From positions 1 to 48,147 of the forward strand of contig JAQYWF010000002.1 in NCBI GenBank assembly GCA_030145105.1: a stretch of DNA of 48,147 bases, given 5' to 3'. This stretch comes from Desulfosarcina sp. GTDB lineage: Bacteria > Desulfobacterota > Desulfobacteria > Desulfobacterales > Desulfosarcinaceae. Position 1 is the first letter of the stretch. Each line of letters opens with the position of its first letter. The notes under the pieces are model-generated. The model worked only from the letters and a program-made list of their open reading frames with translations, made no database searches and was not told the DNA's origin. Positions 16,307-24,727 of the stretch are shown in pieces. The position numbers and the translations under genes are program-made.

Positions 16307-19039
16307 ATGCTGGCAACGGAAACCGTCATCTTCGTCTCTCTGTGCTACATCGGTGTCTTGTTCGGCATCGCCTATTATGGCGACAAGCGAGCCGACATCG
16401 GCAGGAGCATTATAAGCAATCCCTATATTTACGCGCTTTCTCTTGCTGTATACTGCACCGCATGGACGTTCTACGGCAGCGTAGGGCGTGCCGCCTCTGC
16501 CGGGCCGGCCTTTCTGACCATTTACCTTGGACCCACGTTGATGGTCACGCTGGGCTGGCTGGTATTGAAAAAAATCGTCCGCATTTCAAAAATTCACCGG
16601 ATTACCTCCATTGCCGACTTCATCGGCTCCCGCTACGGAAAAAGCATGACGCTGGGGGGCGTGGTAACCGTCATCGCTGTGCTGGGCATCATTCCCTACA
16701 TCTCGCTCCAGCTCAAGGCCATATCCTCCAGCTTTCTTCTGATCCATCAATACCCGTCGCTAAAACCGTTGTCCTATGCACGCAGCATCGGGGTGTGGAG
16801 CGACACCACCTTCTACGTGGCCTTGTTCCTGGCGGTTTTTGCCACGCTTTTCGGCACCAGGAACCTCGAGGCCACCGAACGCCACGAAGGCCTTGTGGCG
16901 GCGATTGCCTTTGAATCCATCGTTAAACTGGTGGCGTTCCTGGCGGTGGGAACGTTTATCACCTTTTTCATTTACAACGGGTTTACCGATCTCAGTCAGA
17001 GGGCCATCGCATCACCCGAGCTTCGTCTGCTCATGACCCTGCCAAAGGATGCCGGCGCATTTTCAAGCTGGTTCGCCCATATTTTCCTATCCATGATGGC
17101 CATCGTCTTTCTTCCCCGCCAGTTTCAGGTCATGGTCGTGGAAAATGTCAACGAAGCCCACCTGAACAAAGCCATCTGGCTTTTCCCCCTCTACCTTCTG
17201 GCCATTAACATATTCGTCCTGCCGGTGGCGTTTGCCGGCATGCTCTCTTTCGGTTCCAGCGGCCTTGACGCGGATATGTTCCTACTGACCCTTCCCATGG
17301 CCAACAAACAGGTCTTCCTGACACTGCTGGTGTTTATCGGGGGAATGTCGGCGGCAACCGGCATGGTCATCGTCGAAACCGTGGCCCTGTCCACCATGAT
17401 CTGCAACGATCTGGTGATGCCGGTGCTGCTCCACATGCCATCGCTGAAGCTATCCCAACGCAAGGATTTGAGCAGCATTCTGTTATCCATTCGACGGCTG
17501 GGCATTATCCTGGTGCTGCTCATGGGGTACGCTTATTTTCACTATGCCGGAGAATATTACACGCTGGTTTCCATTGGCCTGACCTCCTTTGCCGCCGTGG
17601 CCCAATTTGCGCCGGCCCTGCTGGTCGGGATCTTCTGGAAAGGCGGTACCCGAACCGGTGCCCTGCTTGGGCTCGTGGCCGGTTTTTCCGTTTGGTGTTA
17701 TACCCTGTTCCTGCCCTCTTTAGCCGGAGCAGGACTGATGCCCCAGGATTTTTTGGAACACGGGCCCTTTGGCATCGCTTTCTTAAAGCCGTTCGAACTG
17801 TTCGGCCTGGATGTGTTCGACCGCATCACCCATGCGGTATTCTGGAGCATGCTGGCTAATTTGGGTTGCTACGTGGCCGGATCCCTGTTCAGCAGGCCAT
17901 CGGCCATGGAACATACCCAGGCAGCCATGTTCGTTGATGTTTACCAGTATGTGGGCAGGGTTCATGACTCTTCCGTCTGGCGCGGGACCGCCTACCTGCC
18001 CGATCTCGTCTCCATGCTGGAACGTTTTTTGGGCAGAGAACGAACCGAAGCGGCGCTGGACAATTATGCAATGGACTATGGCATCAATTGGGACCAGTCC
18101 CTCACCCGGGATCCCGGTCTGGTCAATCACATTGAAAAACTGCTGGCCGGCGCCATCGGGTCGGCATCGGCGCGAGTAATGGTCGCCTCCGTGGTCAAGG
18201 AGGAACCCCTTGGCATCGAAGAGGTGATGGATATCCTGAACGAAACCCGCCAGGCAATCATCTATAGCCGCGAACTGGAACGGGCCTCGGCAGAACTGCG
18301 GGCAGCCAACCAGCGACTTCAAGAGTTGGATCGGTTGAAAGATGAATTTATTTCAACGGTCTCACACGAACTCCGGACCCCGCTGACAGCTATTCGCTCC
18401 CTTGCCGAGATTCTCCACGACTACCCGGACACAACCCCGGACCGCCAACGGGAATTTTCCAGCATTATCATCCGTGAAACCCAGCGGCTGACCCGACTGA
18501 TCACCCAGGTGCTCGATTTCCAGAAGTTGGAATCAGGTCGCATGCGTTGGGCAATAACTGCGGTGGATCTTAAGGATGTGGTGGAAGATGCGGTCAGCGC
18601 CACCGGCCAGTTGGTGGCAGAAAAACGCATACGGATGCAGATGAACCTGCCAGACGCATCACGGCCCGTCGAAGGTGATCGTGACCAGTTGATCCAGGCC
18701 ATGGTTAATCTGATTTCCAATGCCGTAAAATTCTGCGACCCGGAGCTTGGCCAGATTGATATCCGACTGGACGATTCCGCCGACCGACTGACGGTGTCGG
18801 TCTCGGACAACGGCATCGGCATCAGCGAGGCGGACCAAAAACAGATTTTCAACAAGTTTCAGCAGGTGATGGATCCGACCCGTGGACGCCCACCGGGAAC
18901 CGGCCTGGGGCTCTCTATCACTCGCCAGATCATCCGGCACCACCATGGTGAGCTGAAGGTCAAGAGCACACCGGGAAAAGGTGCCACTTTTTATTTTTCC
19001 CTGCCCTTGAAACCCATTGCCGCCATGCCGGCGCAATAA
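16307..19039 (+). CDS. SLC5-type sodium:solute symporter-histidine kinase fusion (CbrA-like)
   Basis: A 910-residue sensor kinase. Residues 1 to about 540 form a many-helix sodium:solute symporter (SSS/SLC5) domain with typical segments such as YCTAWTFYGSVG near residue 50 and LPRQFQVMVVENVNE. A linker follows, with a helical region (about 640-680) leading into the kinase. The H box is VSHELRTPL with the phospho-accepting His687; the N box is NLISNAVKFC, G1 is DNGIGIS, the F box is FNKFQQ and G2 is GTGLGLSI. No PAS domain is obvious between the transporter and the kinase, unlike Pseudomonas CbrA. No response regulator is adjacent, so its partner must be encoded elsewhere. It probably couples solute uptake or binding to gene control. 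Confidence 0.9.
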   Translation: MLATETVIFVSLCYIGVLFGIAYYGDKRADIGRSIISNPYIYALSLAVYCTAWTFYGSVGRAASAGPAFLTIYLGPTLMVTLGWLVLKKIVRISKIHRITSIADFIGSRYGKSMTLGGVVTVIAVLGIIPYISLQLKAISSSFLLIHQYPSLKPLSYARSIGVWSDTTFYVALFLAVFATLFGTRNLEATERHEGLVAAIAFESIVKLVAFLAVGTFITFFIYNGFTDLSQRAIASPELRLLMTLPKDAGAFSSWFAHIFLSMMAIVFLPRQFQVMVVENVNEAHLNKAIWLFPLYLLAINIFVLPVAFAGMLSFGSSGLDADMFLLTLPMANKQVFLTLLVFIGGMSAATGMVIVETVALSTMICNDLVMPVLLHMPSLKLSQRKDLSSILLSIRRLGIILVLLMGYAYFHYAGEYYTLVSIGLTSFAAVAQFAPALLVGIFWKGGTRTGALLGLVAGFSVWCYTLFLPSLAGAGLMPQDFLEHGPFGIAFLKPFELFGLDVFDRITHAVFWSMLANLGCYVAGSLFSRPSAMEHTQAAMFVDVYQYVGRVHDSSVWRGTAYLPDLVSMLERFLGRERTEAALDNYAMDYGINWDQSLTRDPGLVNHIEKLLAGAIGSASARVMVASVVKEEPLGIEEVMDILNETRQAIIYSRELERASAELRAANQRLQELDRLKDEFISTVSHELRTPLTAIRSLAEILHDYPDTTPDRQREFSSIIIRETQRLTRLITQVLDFQKLESGRMRWAITAVDLKDVVEDAVSATGQLVAEKRIRMQMNLPDASRPVEGDRDQLIQAMVNLISNAVKFCDPELGQIDIRLDDSADRLTVSVSDNGIGISEADQKQIFNKFQQVMDPTRGRPPGTGLGLSITRQIIRHHHGELKVKSTPGKGATFYFSLPLKPIAAMPAQ

Positions 19040-19085
19040 CCCGTTCCGGCCTCCTATCTGTTTTTCATCGGCATAGGGACTGAAA

Positions 19086-20105
19086 TCATTTATTACCGCC
19101 GAGCTTTACAAATGGGTCAGAACGATCAGCGCCCCCCTGCCCTGCTGCTGAACGCTCGGAACAGTTTTCCCAGCACACCACAGCCTGGCCGTCTGATAAA
19201 ACCGTCCCGCACGGGTCCATGTGAACCAAAACGCCTGCATTGCCTTCGAAATGATCGATGAGTAGCTGTTCCAGGGCCTTGGCCTGGGCGTGGGCATCAT
19301 CGAGCAGGTAGTCCCTGGGCAGAACGAGGTGCAGATCAATGTGGACAAAATTACCCGACCGCCATGCCCGCAACTGGTGAATGTCGATCCAAACACCCTG
19401 GCGGTGTTTTTCGAGCAGCCGGGATATCTCATCGAGAAGGTGGGGGTCGGATGCGTCCATCAGCGCCGAAAAGCTCTGGCGCACCAAACGTGTGCCGGTC
19501 AACAGGATATTGACGCCGACCAGGCAGGCAATGCCACCATCCAGCCAAAGCCAGCCCGTCAAGTGGACAAGGAGTAGCCCGACCACCACACCCACGGAGG
19601 TGTAAACATCGGTGAGCACGTGCCTGCCGTCCGCGATCAGGGTCAAGGATTCCGTTTTTTTACCAACCCTTACCAGCCCGATGCCAAGCAACAAGTTGAC
19701 GGTTGCTGCAGCGACCAGGATGACCAGGCCCACCTGCAGGTTGGCAAGGGGTTTGGGCATCAGCAGATGCGAGATGCCGGTCTTGAAAATCCCGATGGCG
19801 GCAAAAATAATCAGTGCCCCTTCGAACCCGGCGGAAAAGTATTCGATTTTGCCGTGACCGTAAGGATGATCGGAATCAGGAGGCTGTGCAGCCATCCAGA
19901 TACTCACCACGGCAAAAGCGGCAGCCACGACGTTGATAATGGACTCCAGCGCGTCGGAGAGCACCGCCGAGGAGCGCGTCAGGTGAAAGGTATAGAATTT
20001 GACGGCCATCAGCACCACGGAGACAGACAGTGAGATGCCGATCGTTGTCATGCGGAGCTTAAAAAGTTCCCCGTTTGGGGGCGATACGTTTTTTTGGGTT
20101 TGCAT
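19086..20105 (-). CDS. Cation diffusion facilitator (CDF) family efflux protein
   Basis: A 339-residue CDF transporter that exports divalent metal ions in exchange for protons. Signatures: LSDALESIINV in helix 2, HPYGHGKIEYFSA in the first loop, and ADGRHVLTDVYTS in helix 5, where His and Asp form the metal site. About six membrane helices lie in residues 15-215, and a cytoplasmic C-terminal metal-binding domain follows. I place the start at ATG 20105; the frame is open 50 codons further upstream but that part has no family resemblance. The C-terminal tail (about the last 40 residues, with Cys and Gly) is longer than usual. The gene is convergent with the sensor kinase. Confidence 0.88.
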   Translation of the reverse strand: MQTQKNVSPPNGELFKLRMTTIGISLSVSVVLMAVKFYTFHLTRSSAVLSDALESIINVVAAAFAVVSIWMAAQPPDSDHPYGHGKIEYFSAGFEGALIIFAAIGIFKTGISHLLMPKPLANLQVGLVILVAAATVNLLLGIGLVRVGKKTESLTLIADGRHVLTDVYTSVGVVVGLLLVHLTGWLWLDGGIACLVGVNILLTGTRLVRQSFSALMDASDPHLLDEISRLLEKHRQGVWIDIHQLRAWRSGNFVHIDLHLVLPRDYLLDDAHAQAKALEQLLIDHFEGNAGVLVHMDPCGTVLSDGQAVVCWENCSERSAAGQGGADRSDPFVKLGGNK

Positions 20106-20273
20106 GTGCACCCAATTATATGACGGGCGGCGGTAAACTTCAACAACATGAACCACATCAATGAAGGCGCACGCACTTTTTATAAACTCCGTGACACCTT
20201 GATCAAAATCAGCTATCTTAGTTCCTCGTAATTTTCCCGATGCACAATCAACCACAACGAATGGAGAATCTTA

Positions 20274-20630
20274 ATGGCAGGACAAGATCAAATTGATTTT
20301 AAAGTGGATACAACCAGTCTATACCGAGAGGACGCAATCACCGATCTAAAAGTTGCATCCATTCGACGGATGTTGCCGGTCACTGCGGATGGCCAGGATG
20401 ATTCCAGCCGTTCGCCTGTCTTTTTCGGCCACACGCAGATCCTCACCCCACAGGGCCCGTTACCCTTGCAGGCCAAATTAATGGCCAACAACCTGGCCGA
20501 AGCCATCCAGGCATTTCCAGAGGCCATGGAACAGGAAATGGCCCGAATGGTGGAGCAGATCAGAAAGATGCAAGAACAGGAGCAGAACAAGCAGGGCGGG
20601 GACTCACGAATCATCATGCCCGGCAGATAG
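20274..20630 (+). CDS. Small cytosolic protein of unknown function
   Basis: A 118-residue soluble protein. The N-terminal part (DFKVDTTSLYRED, then DLKVASIRRMLPV) looks conserved and beta-rich; the C-terminal third is a charged helix rich in Met and Gln (AMEQEMARMVEQIRKMQEQ), possibly a coiled coil. A GGAG lies upstream of ATG 20274. The stop TAG abuts the ATG of the next gene, so they form one unit. Similar proteins annotated only as cytosolic or hypothetical occur in Desulfobacterota as far as I recall. No function can be assigned. Confidence 0.7.
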   Translation: MAGQDQIDFKVDTTSLYREDAITDLKVASIRRMLPVTADGQDDSSRSPVFFGHTQILTPQGPLPLQAKLMANNLAEAIQAFPEAMEQEMARMVEQIRKMQEQEQNKQGGDSRIIMPGR

Positions 20631-20903
20631 ATGGATCTCCGGGTCGATTGCTATGCCGGCTACCGGGATGAAGAGACGCCACGGCGACTGACGATGGGAG
20701 CCCGCCATGTCAGCGTCGTCGCGGTCCAGGATCGCTGGCTGGCACCGGATCACCGGTATTTCAAGCTTATCGGTGATGACGGCAGCCTTTATATCATCCG
20801 CCACGATCCTCACCAGGACAGTTGGCAGCTGGTCTTTTTTCGAGACAACCCGCAGGAACCTTCCGCAACGCCACGAAAAAAATCATTCTTTTCCAATGAT
20901 TAG
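20631..20903 (+). CDS. Small conserved protein of unknown function
   Basis: A 90-residue protein starting directly at the base after the previous stop codon. Its pattern (MDLRVDCYAGYR, a middle DRWLAPDHRYFKL, and GSLYIIRHD) alternates hydrophobic residues as in a small beta-barrel or antiparallel sheet, with a conserved-looking Trp, Tyr and His. It is probably co-translated with the gene upstream. I know of similar proteins in Desulfobacterota but of no assigned function. Confidence 0.65.
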   Translation: MDLRVDCYAGYRDEETPRRLTMGARHVSVVAVQDRWLAPDHRYFKLIGDDGSLYIIRHDPHQDSWQLVFFRDNPQEPSATPRKKSFFSND

Positions 20904-21147
20904 AAAGCAACATCTGTCACCCTTCCCGGCCTTGATCACATCTTAAACAGGCAGCGTGTACCACCAATCAACTTTGTTCGATGGATAACGGTCAGGGGCC
21001 TCAACATCGATCTTGCCGCCTAAACGGGCTATACGATTCAGGTGACTTGACATGTCGTCATATGGAATGATTATTGGATTTGACTGCGTGTCCCCATTTA
21101 ACAACCACCGATGATCGTCATCGGCTCAGACCATAAGGAGATCGACA

Positions 21148-21750
21148 ATGAGCGTACTCGTTGGAAAACCTGCACCGGATTTTACCGCTCCGGCGGTAAT
21201 GCCTAGCGGTGAGATCGTAGAAGATTTCAAGCTTTCCGATCGGAAAGGAAAATATATTGTTCTTTTTTTCTGGCCCCTTGACTTTACCTTTGTCTGCCCC
21301 ACTGAAATCCTGGCCCACAATCGGCGCATGGACGCATTCAATCAACGAGGCGTGGAAGTGATAGGCATTTCCATCGATTCCCAGTTCACCCATTTTGCTT
21401 GGCGAAATACGCCAGTGAAAGAGGGTGGCGTCGGACCGGTTCAGTTTCCCATGGTAGCTGACGTGAAACACGCCATCACCAGCGCTTTTGGCATTGAACA
21501 CCCCGATGCGGGTGTGGCCCTGAGGGCTTCCTTTTTAATCGACCGGGATGGCATGGTTCAGCATCAGGTCGTCAACAACCTGCCACTAGGGCGGAATGTG
21601 GACGAGATGCTGCGCATGGTCGACGCACTCCAATTCACCGAACAGCATGGTGAAGTTTGCCCGGCCGGCTGGAACAAAGGTGATGAAGGCATGAGTCCCA
21701 CTTCCGATGGTGTTATCGATTATCTTGCGGCCAATGCAGAAAAACTGTAA
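21148..21750 (+). CDS. Typical 2-Cys peroxiredoxin (AhpC/TSA family)
   Basis: A 200-residue thiol peroxidase that reduces hydrogen peroxide and organic hydroperoxides. The peroxidatic Cys50 lies in DFTFVCPTE and the resolving Cys171 in GEVCPAGW, both in standard context, so this is a typical two-cysteine enzyme working as a dimer. ATG 21148 has AAGGAG at 21135-21140. It appears monocistronic: it has its own upstream gap of 244 bases and a hairpin after its stop. In an anaerobe it would serve oxygen defence together with the ferritin-like protein elsewhere in the window. The electron donor is not encoded nearby. Confidence 0.95.
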   Translation: MSVLVGKPAPDFTAPAVMPSGEIVEDFKLSDRKGKYIVLFFWPLDFTFVCPTEILAHNRRMDAFNQRGVEVIGISIDSQFTHFAWRNTPVKEGGVGPVQFPMVADVKHAITSAFGIEHPDAGVALRASFLIDRDGMVQHQVVNNLPLGRNVDEMLRMVDALQFTEQHGEVCPAGWNKGDEGMSPTSDGVIDYLAANAEKL

Positions 21751-21767
21751 TATAGAACTCTATATTG

Positions 21768-21810
21768 ACGCCCCTGGCTGTTTCTTATATCAAACAACGG
21801 CCGGGGACGT
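21768..21810 (+). terminator. Hairpin downstream of the peroxiredoxin gene
   Basis: The arms 21768-21782 and 21796-21810 pair over 15 positions with one mismatch and two G-T pairs around a 13-base loop. A strong GC stem at this place fits transcription termination or 3'-end protection, but no T tract follows. A small TATAGA-AC-TCTATA inverted repeat (21751-21764) precedes it. Confidence 0.5.
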
Positions 21811-21850
21811 TACACCAACACATTAAATTCATTTAATCAACTATCTATAA

Positions 21851-22411
21851 ATGTTTCGGATGCACATCGGCAGTATCACCGAACAGGGATTGAATCTGGA
21901 CCAGCGGGAGGATTCAGCCGTATTGCCCTTGCTCAGTGCCGTTACCGGTGACGGGATCATCCATTTTACCCGGCCGGTTCATGTGCGTATTCATGCAACC
22001 CTCTCCGGCCAAACGGTTCTGATCCACGGCACGGCTGAATCCGAAGTCCGCATGCCATGCAGCCGCTGCCTTGAACCATTTAATATGAAGGTAGGAACCG
22101 ATTTCTCAGCCACTGCCGTGCCTGAAAATCCCGCCATGATTGATCCGGTCACCGGGGATGACATCGAACTCACGTCAAACCATATGGACGTGATTGCCTA
22201 CAGCGGAGATGACATCGATCTTGGTGGCGAAATTGCCCAGCAGATCATCATGGCCCTGCCATTCAAACCCCTGTGCCGGGATGCGTGCAAGGGATTGTGC
22301 AGCCGTTGCGGTGCGGACCTCAACAAAACAGCCTGCCAGTGTCAACCCCAGGATAAAAGTGGCCCCTTCGCCGTGCTCAAGACAATAGCTTTCACCAAGG
22401 AACATGAATAG
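21851..22411 (+). CDS. yceD: YceD/DUF177 family protein
   Basis: A 186-residue member of the YceD (DUF177) family, linked in bacteria to 23S rRNA and ribosomal protein L32 expression. The conserved PCSRCLEPF is at about residues 74-82 and the C-terminal zinc-ribbon-like block CRDACKGLCSRCGADLN, followed by CQC, is intact. An in-frame ATG at 21860 is an alternative start; neither has a clear Shine-Dalgarno. In most genomes rpmF follows directly. Here a 59-codon coiled-coil gene follows instead and no L32 gene is found before the next operon. Confidence 0.85.
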   Translation: MFRMHIGSITEQGLNLDQREDSAVLPLLSAVTGDGIIHFTRPVHVRIHATLSGQTVLIHGTAESEVRMPCSRCLEPFNMKVGTDFSATAVPENPAMIDPVTGDDIELTSNHMDVIAYSGDDIDLGGEIAQQIIMALPFKPLCRDACKGLCSRCGADLNKTACQCQPQDKSGPFAVLKTIAFTKEHE

Positions 22412-22417
22412 GACGTC

Positions 22418-22597
22418 ATGAGCTTGCAACTCATCGCAAGGGATCTTTATCGTTTTCAACAGGAGGTGGATCGACTGGAAAAAGAACTGGCTGAATCCCC
22501 GCCTGCCAGACACGATGCCCTGAAACTTAAACTTGCCCAGGCGAAGGCCGAACGGGATCTAATGAGGCGGATGCTGGACGGTCGATTGGACCGATGA
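22418..22597 (+). CDS. 59-residue coiled-coil protein downstream of yceD
   Basis: A short open frame six bases after the yceD stop encodes MSLQLIARDLYRFQQEV followed by a long charged helix with heptad-like Leu spacing (RLEKELAES, LKLKLAQAKAERDLMRRML). The composition and tight spacing argue for a real small gene co-translated with yceD. Proteins of this look (start, then Arg-Asp-Leu-Tyr-Arg) are familiar from other Desulfobacterota, from memory. It is not ribosomal protein L32. Function unknown. Confidence 0.65.
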   Translation: MSLQLIARDLYRFQQEVDRLEKELAESPPARHDALKLKLAQAKAERDLMRRMLDGRLDR

Positions 22598-22799
22598 TTG
22601 CGGGAAAAGCGATAAATGGAATCGTCAGCGCCTGTAGTCGGCGAGAATGGTTGACAACAGCCGGCCAAAACCGGTATATGCGACCATCTGTTCCAACCGC
22701 ACAAGCTACTATGGGTAAGTACATAAGCTATTTATTTTCAATTCGTTGTTTAGCATAAAATCAACCATACAATTACCCTACTCCCCTTCAGGAGCGCCC

Positions 22800-23381
22800 A
22801 TGGACTTTAAACGTCACATCGAAACCGCCTGGAATCTGACTCTTGGCAATGTCGTCTCGCTGATACTCATAACACTGGTGATGGTGGCGGTGAGTTCCCT
22901 CACTTTAGGTATTCTGGCCCCGGTCACCCTGGCCGGCTACACCCAGAGCTTGCTCCAGTTGATGCGCGACGGGAGGGAACCCAAAGTCCAGGACCTCTTC
23001 AGCCACATGAACCTGTTCCTTCCGCTGTTGGGATTCGGTATCGCGGTGTTCGTGGCCACTTCCATCGGTTTCATGCTGCTCTTTCTGCCGGGCGTTCTCG
23101 TCGTGGTCGCGGTCACCTTTTGCTGCATCTACATGATTCCCTTGATGACCGACAAGAACATGGGCATTGTCGATGCGGTAAAGGAAAGCTATGCCATGGG
23201 CAGAAGCGGCGAACTGGTCGATCACGTGGTGGTGGTGATCATCTTCATGGCCATTTCCATGATTGGTGGAACCGTCTTCATCGGTGTACTGTTCACCCAA
23301 CCGCTGGCGACCCTTTTTCTGCTCTCCACCTACGAGGAAAAAATCAGCACTACGCCGCCTCCAGCACCCCGACAACCCTGA
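22800..23381 (+). CDS. Multi-pass membrane protein of unknown function
   Basis: A 193-residue membrane protein with about five hydrophobic helices. It begins MDFKRHIETAWNLTLGNVVSL, and the pattern of an amphipathic N-terminal helix followed by Gly-rich membrane helices is like that of DUF975 or glycerophosphodiesterase membrane-domain proteins. ATG 22800 has GGAG at 22791-22794; an in-frame ATG at 22746 lacks a ribosome site. The C-terminus is Pro-rich. No catalytic residues are visible, and no partner gene is adjacent on this strand. Confidence 0.7.
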   Translation: MDFKRHIETAWNLTLGNVVSLILITLVMVAVSSLTLGILAPVTLAGYTQSLLQLMRDGREPKVQDLFSHMNLFLPLLGFGIAVFVATSIGFMLLFLPGVLVVVAVTFCCIYMIPLMTDKNMGIVDAVKESYAMGRSGELVDHVVVVIIFMAISMIGGTVFIGVLFTQPLATLFLLSTYEEKISTTPPPAPRQP

Positions 23382-23456
23382 CCAACTGCCATCCAATTGA
23401 AACGGGCGGTATCGGCAAACACACTGACCCCGCCAGTATTTCCAGCACGTTACCAA

Positions 23457-24455
23457 TCAGTTTCTGGATTTACGCTTCAACAATTTTTCATAGGCCGCAG
23501 CGAGTTTGACAAAGGTATCCGGATCACCGCCTTTGTCAGGGTGGTGCCTCAAGGCCAGTTTGCGGTACTGCCGAGTCAGCGCACGGCAATCCATACTTTT
23601 CAATGCATCTACAGTCACGCCGAACAACTTGGCTGATTCAGCCAGACTGACCTGGACACTTTCCGGCGGTCGATGGGTTCGGTGACGATTCATGAAATCC
23701 CGTAAATAATCCCGGAACGGATCGCCGGAGGGAAAATAGCTGTCGAAATACATGACCGCGTAGCGCACCAGATGGCGTCGCAGACCGAATTCATCATCGC
23801 TGCCCATCCAGAACGATTCATCCCGGCTGAGTTGACACAGGGTCTTGACGAAAAACCGGTCCATGCGGTCTTGATCGAGACCTTCGGGGTGGCTGCGCGC
23901 AAAATTTTCGCTGAAGTATTGCTGCAGGTTAAAAATCTGGTACGTGTAGTGGGCCAGATCATCCGGTTTGAGGACACGCTCCGCTTCTAAAAAATCGTAT
24001 TCGATCTCATCGCGGGATTTGTGGGCAAGCCTTGCGTAAAACCGGTCAGGGGTGCAACCTACCTCCCTGTGGTCCACCCGTCCCAGCTTGAGATAATGCA
24101 GGCGGTAGCGGTCGAACCGATGAATGGTGTCTGCAGGGGCACACGTATCTGAAGGCGAAGCAACTCGCGTTTTTCGATCGAATCCATCGATCACCCTTCG
24201 GATGCGCGTCGATAGAAAAGGCATGAAAACCGGCTCTAAGTCATCCTGAGAGACTGAAAATCCCTGATCGGCGATGGTGTCTTCAACAACCGTATCGATA
24301 TAGAAGCCATTCCCGCCAGGATAGACGATAAAGCGTGATGGATCGTCACCCAGGTCAAACAGATCACGGCTACGATAGCAGTGGCCATCGGCATAGGATT
24401 GTCTGATTTTGTATCGACAGCGATTATTTTTATCGGGCAATCGGGCAAGATACAT
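23457..24455 (-). CDS. J-domain (DnaJ-like) protein
   Basis: A 332-residue protein whose C-terminal 70 residues form a J domain: LTRQYRKLALRHHPDKGGDPDTF carries the essential His-Pro-Asp, and a helix LAAAYEKLL follows. The rest (residues 1-260) is not a DnaJ Gly/Phe or zinc-finger region but an unrecognised globular part rich in Tyr, Arg and Asp. The J domain at the C-terminus rather than the N-terminus marks it as a class III co-chaperone that targets an Hsp70 to a special client. I place the start at ATG 24455 (MYLARLPDKNN); a frame extending to 24683 has no support. The nearby atypical Hsp70 (13020) is a possible partner, by inference only. Confidence 0.8.
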   Translation of the reverse strand: MYLARLPDKNNRCRYKIRQSYADGHCYRSRDLFDLGDDPSRFIVYPGGNGFYIDTVVEDTIADQGFSVSQDDLEPVFMPFLSTRIRRVIDGFDRKTRVASPSDTCAPADTIHRFDRYRLHYLKLGRVDHREVGCTPDRFYARLAHKSRDEIEYDFLEAERVLKPDDLAHYTYQIFNLQQYFSENFARSHPEGLDQDRMDRFFVKTLCQLSRDESFWMGSDDEFGLRRHLVRYAVMYFDSYFPSGDPFRDYLRDFMNRHRTHRPPESVQVSLAESAKLFGVTVDALKSMDCRALTRQYRKLALRHHPDKGGDPDTFVKLAAAYEKLLKRKSRN

Positions 24456-24727
24456 TATGCTGCGTTCCCTTTCAGGCCAATTGGTTATTAGAAAAAAGAT
24501 AACCGTTCTCCACAGAAAAACAATAGTTTTTGGATGTCCACTAACATCAAGCCATGCGGTGGGTTTTAGTTGGTTGGAAAAGTCGGGCTTTTCGAATAGC
24601 CAGCCACCCTGGAAATCCTCACCGGTTGTTGTAAGGTTGACCGAATCCGGGCAAACAGATATAGGCTCAGGCGCTAATGGCAACTCTTTTTAGTAAAAGC
24701 ACGCCTTCCTGACAACTATGGACGCTC

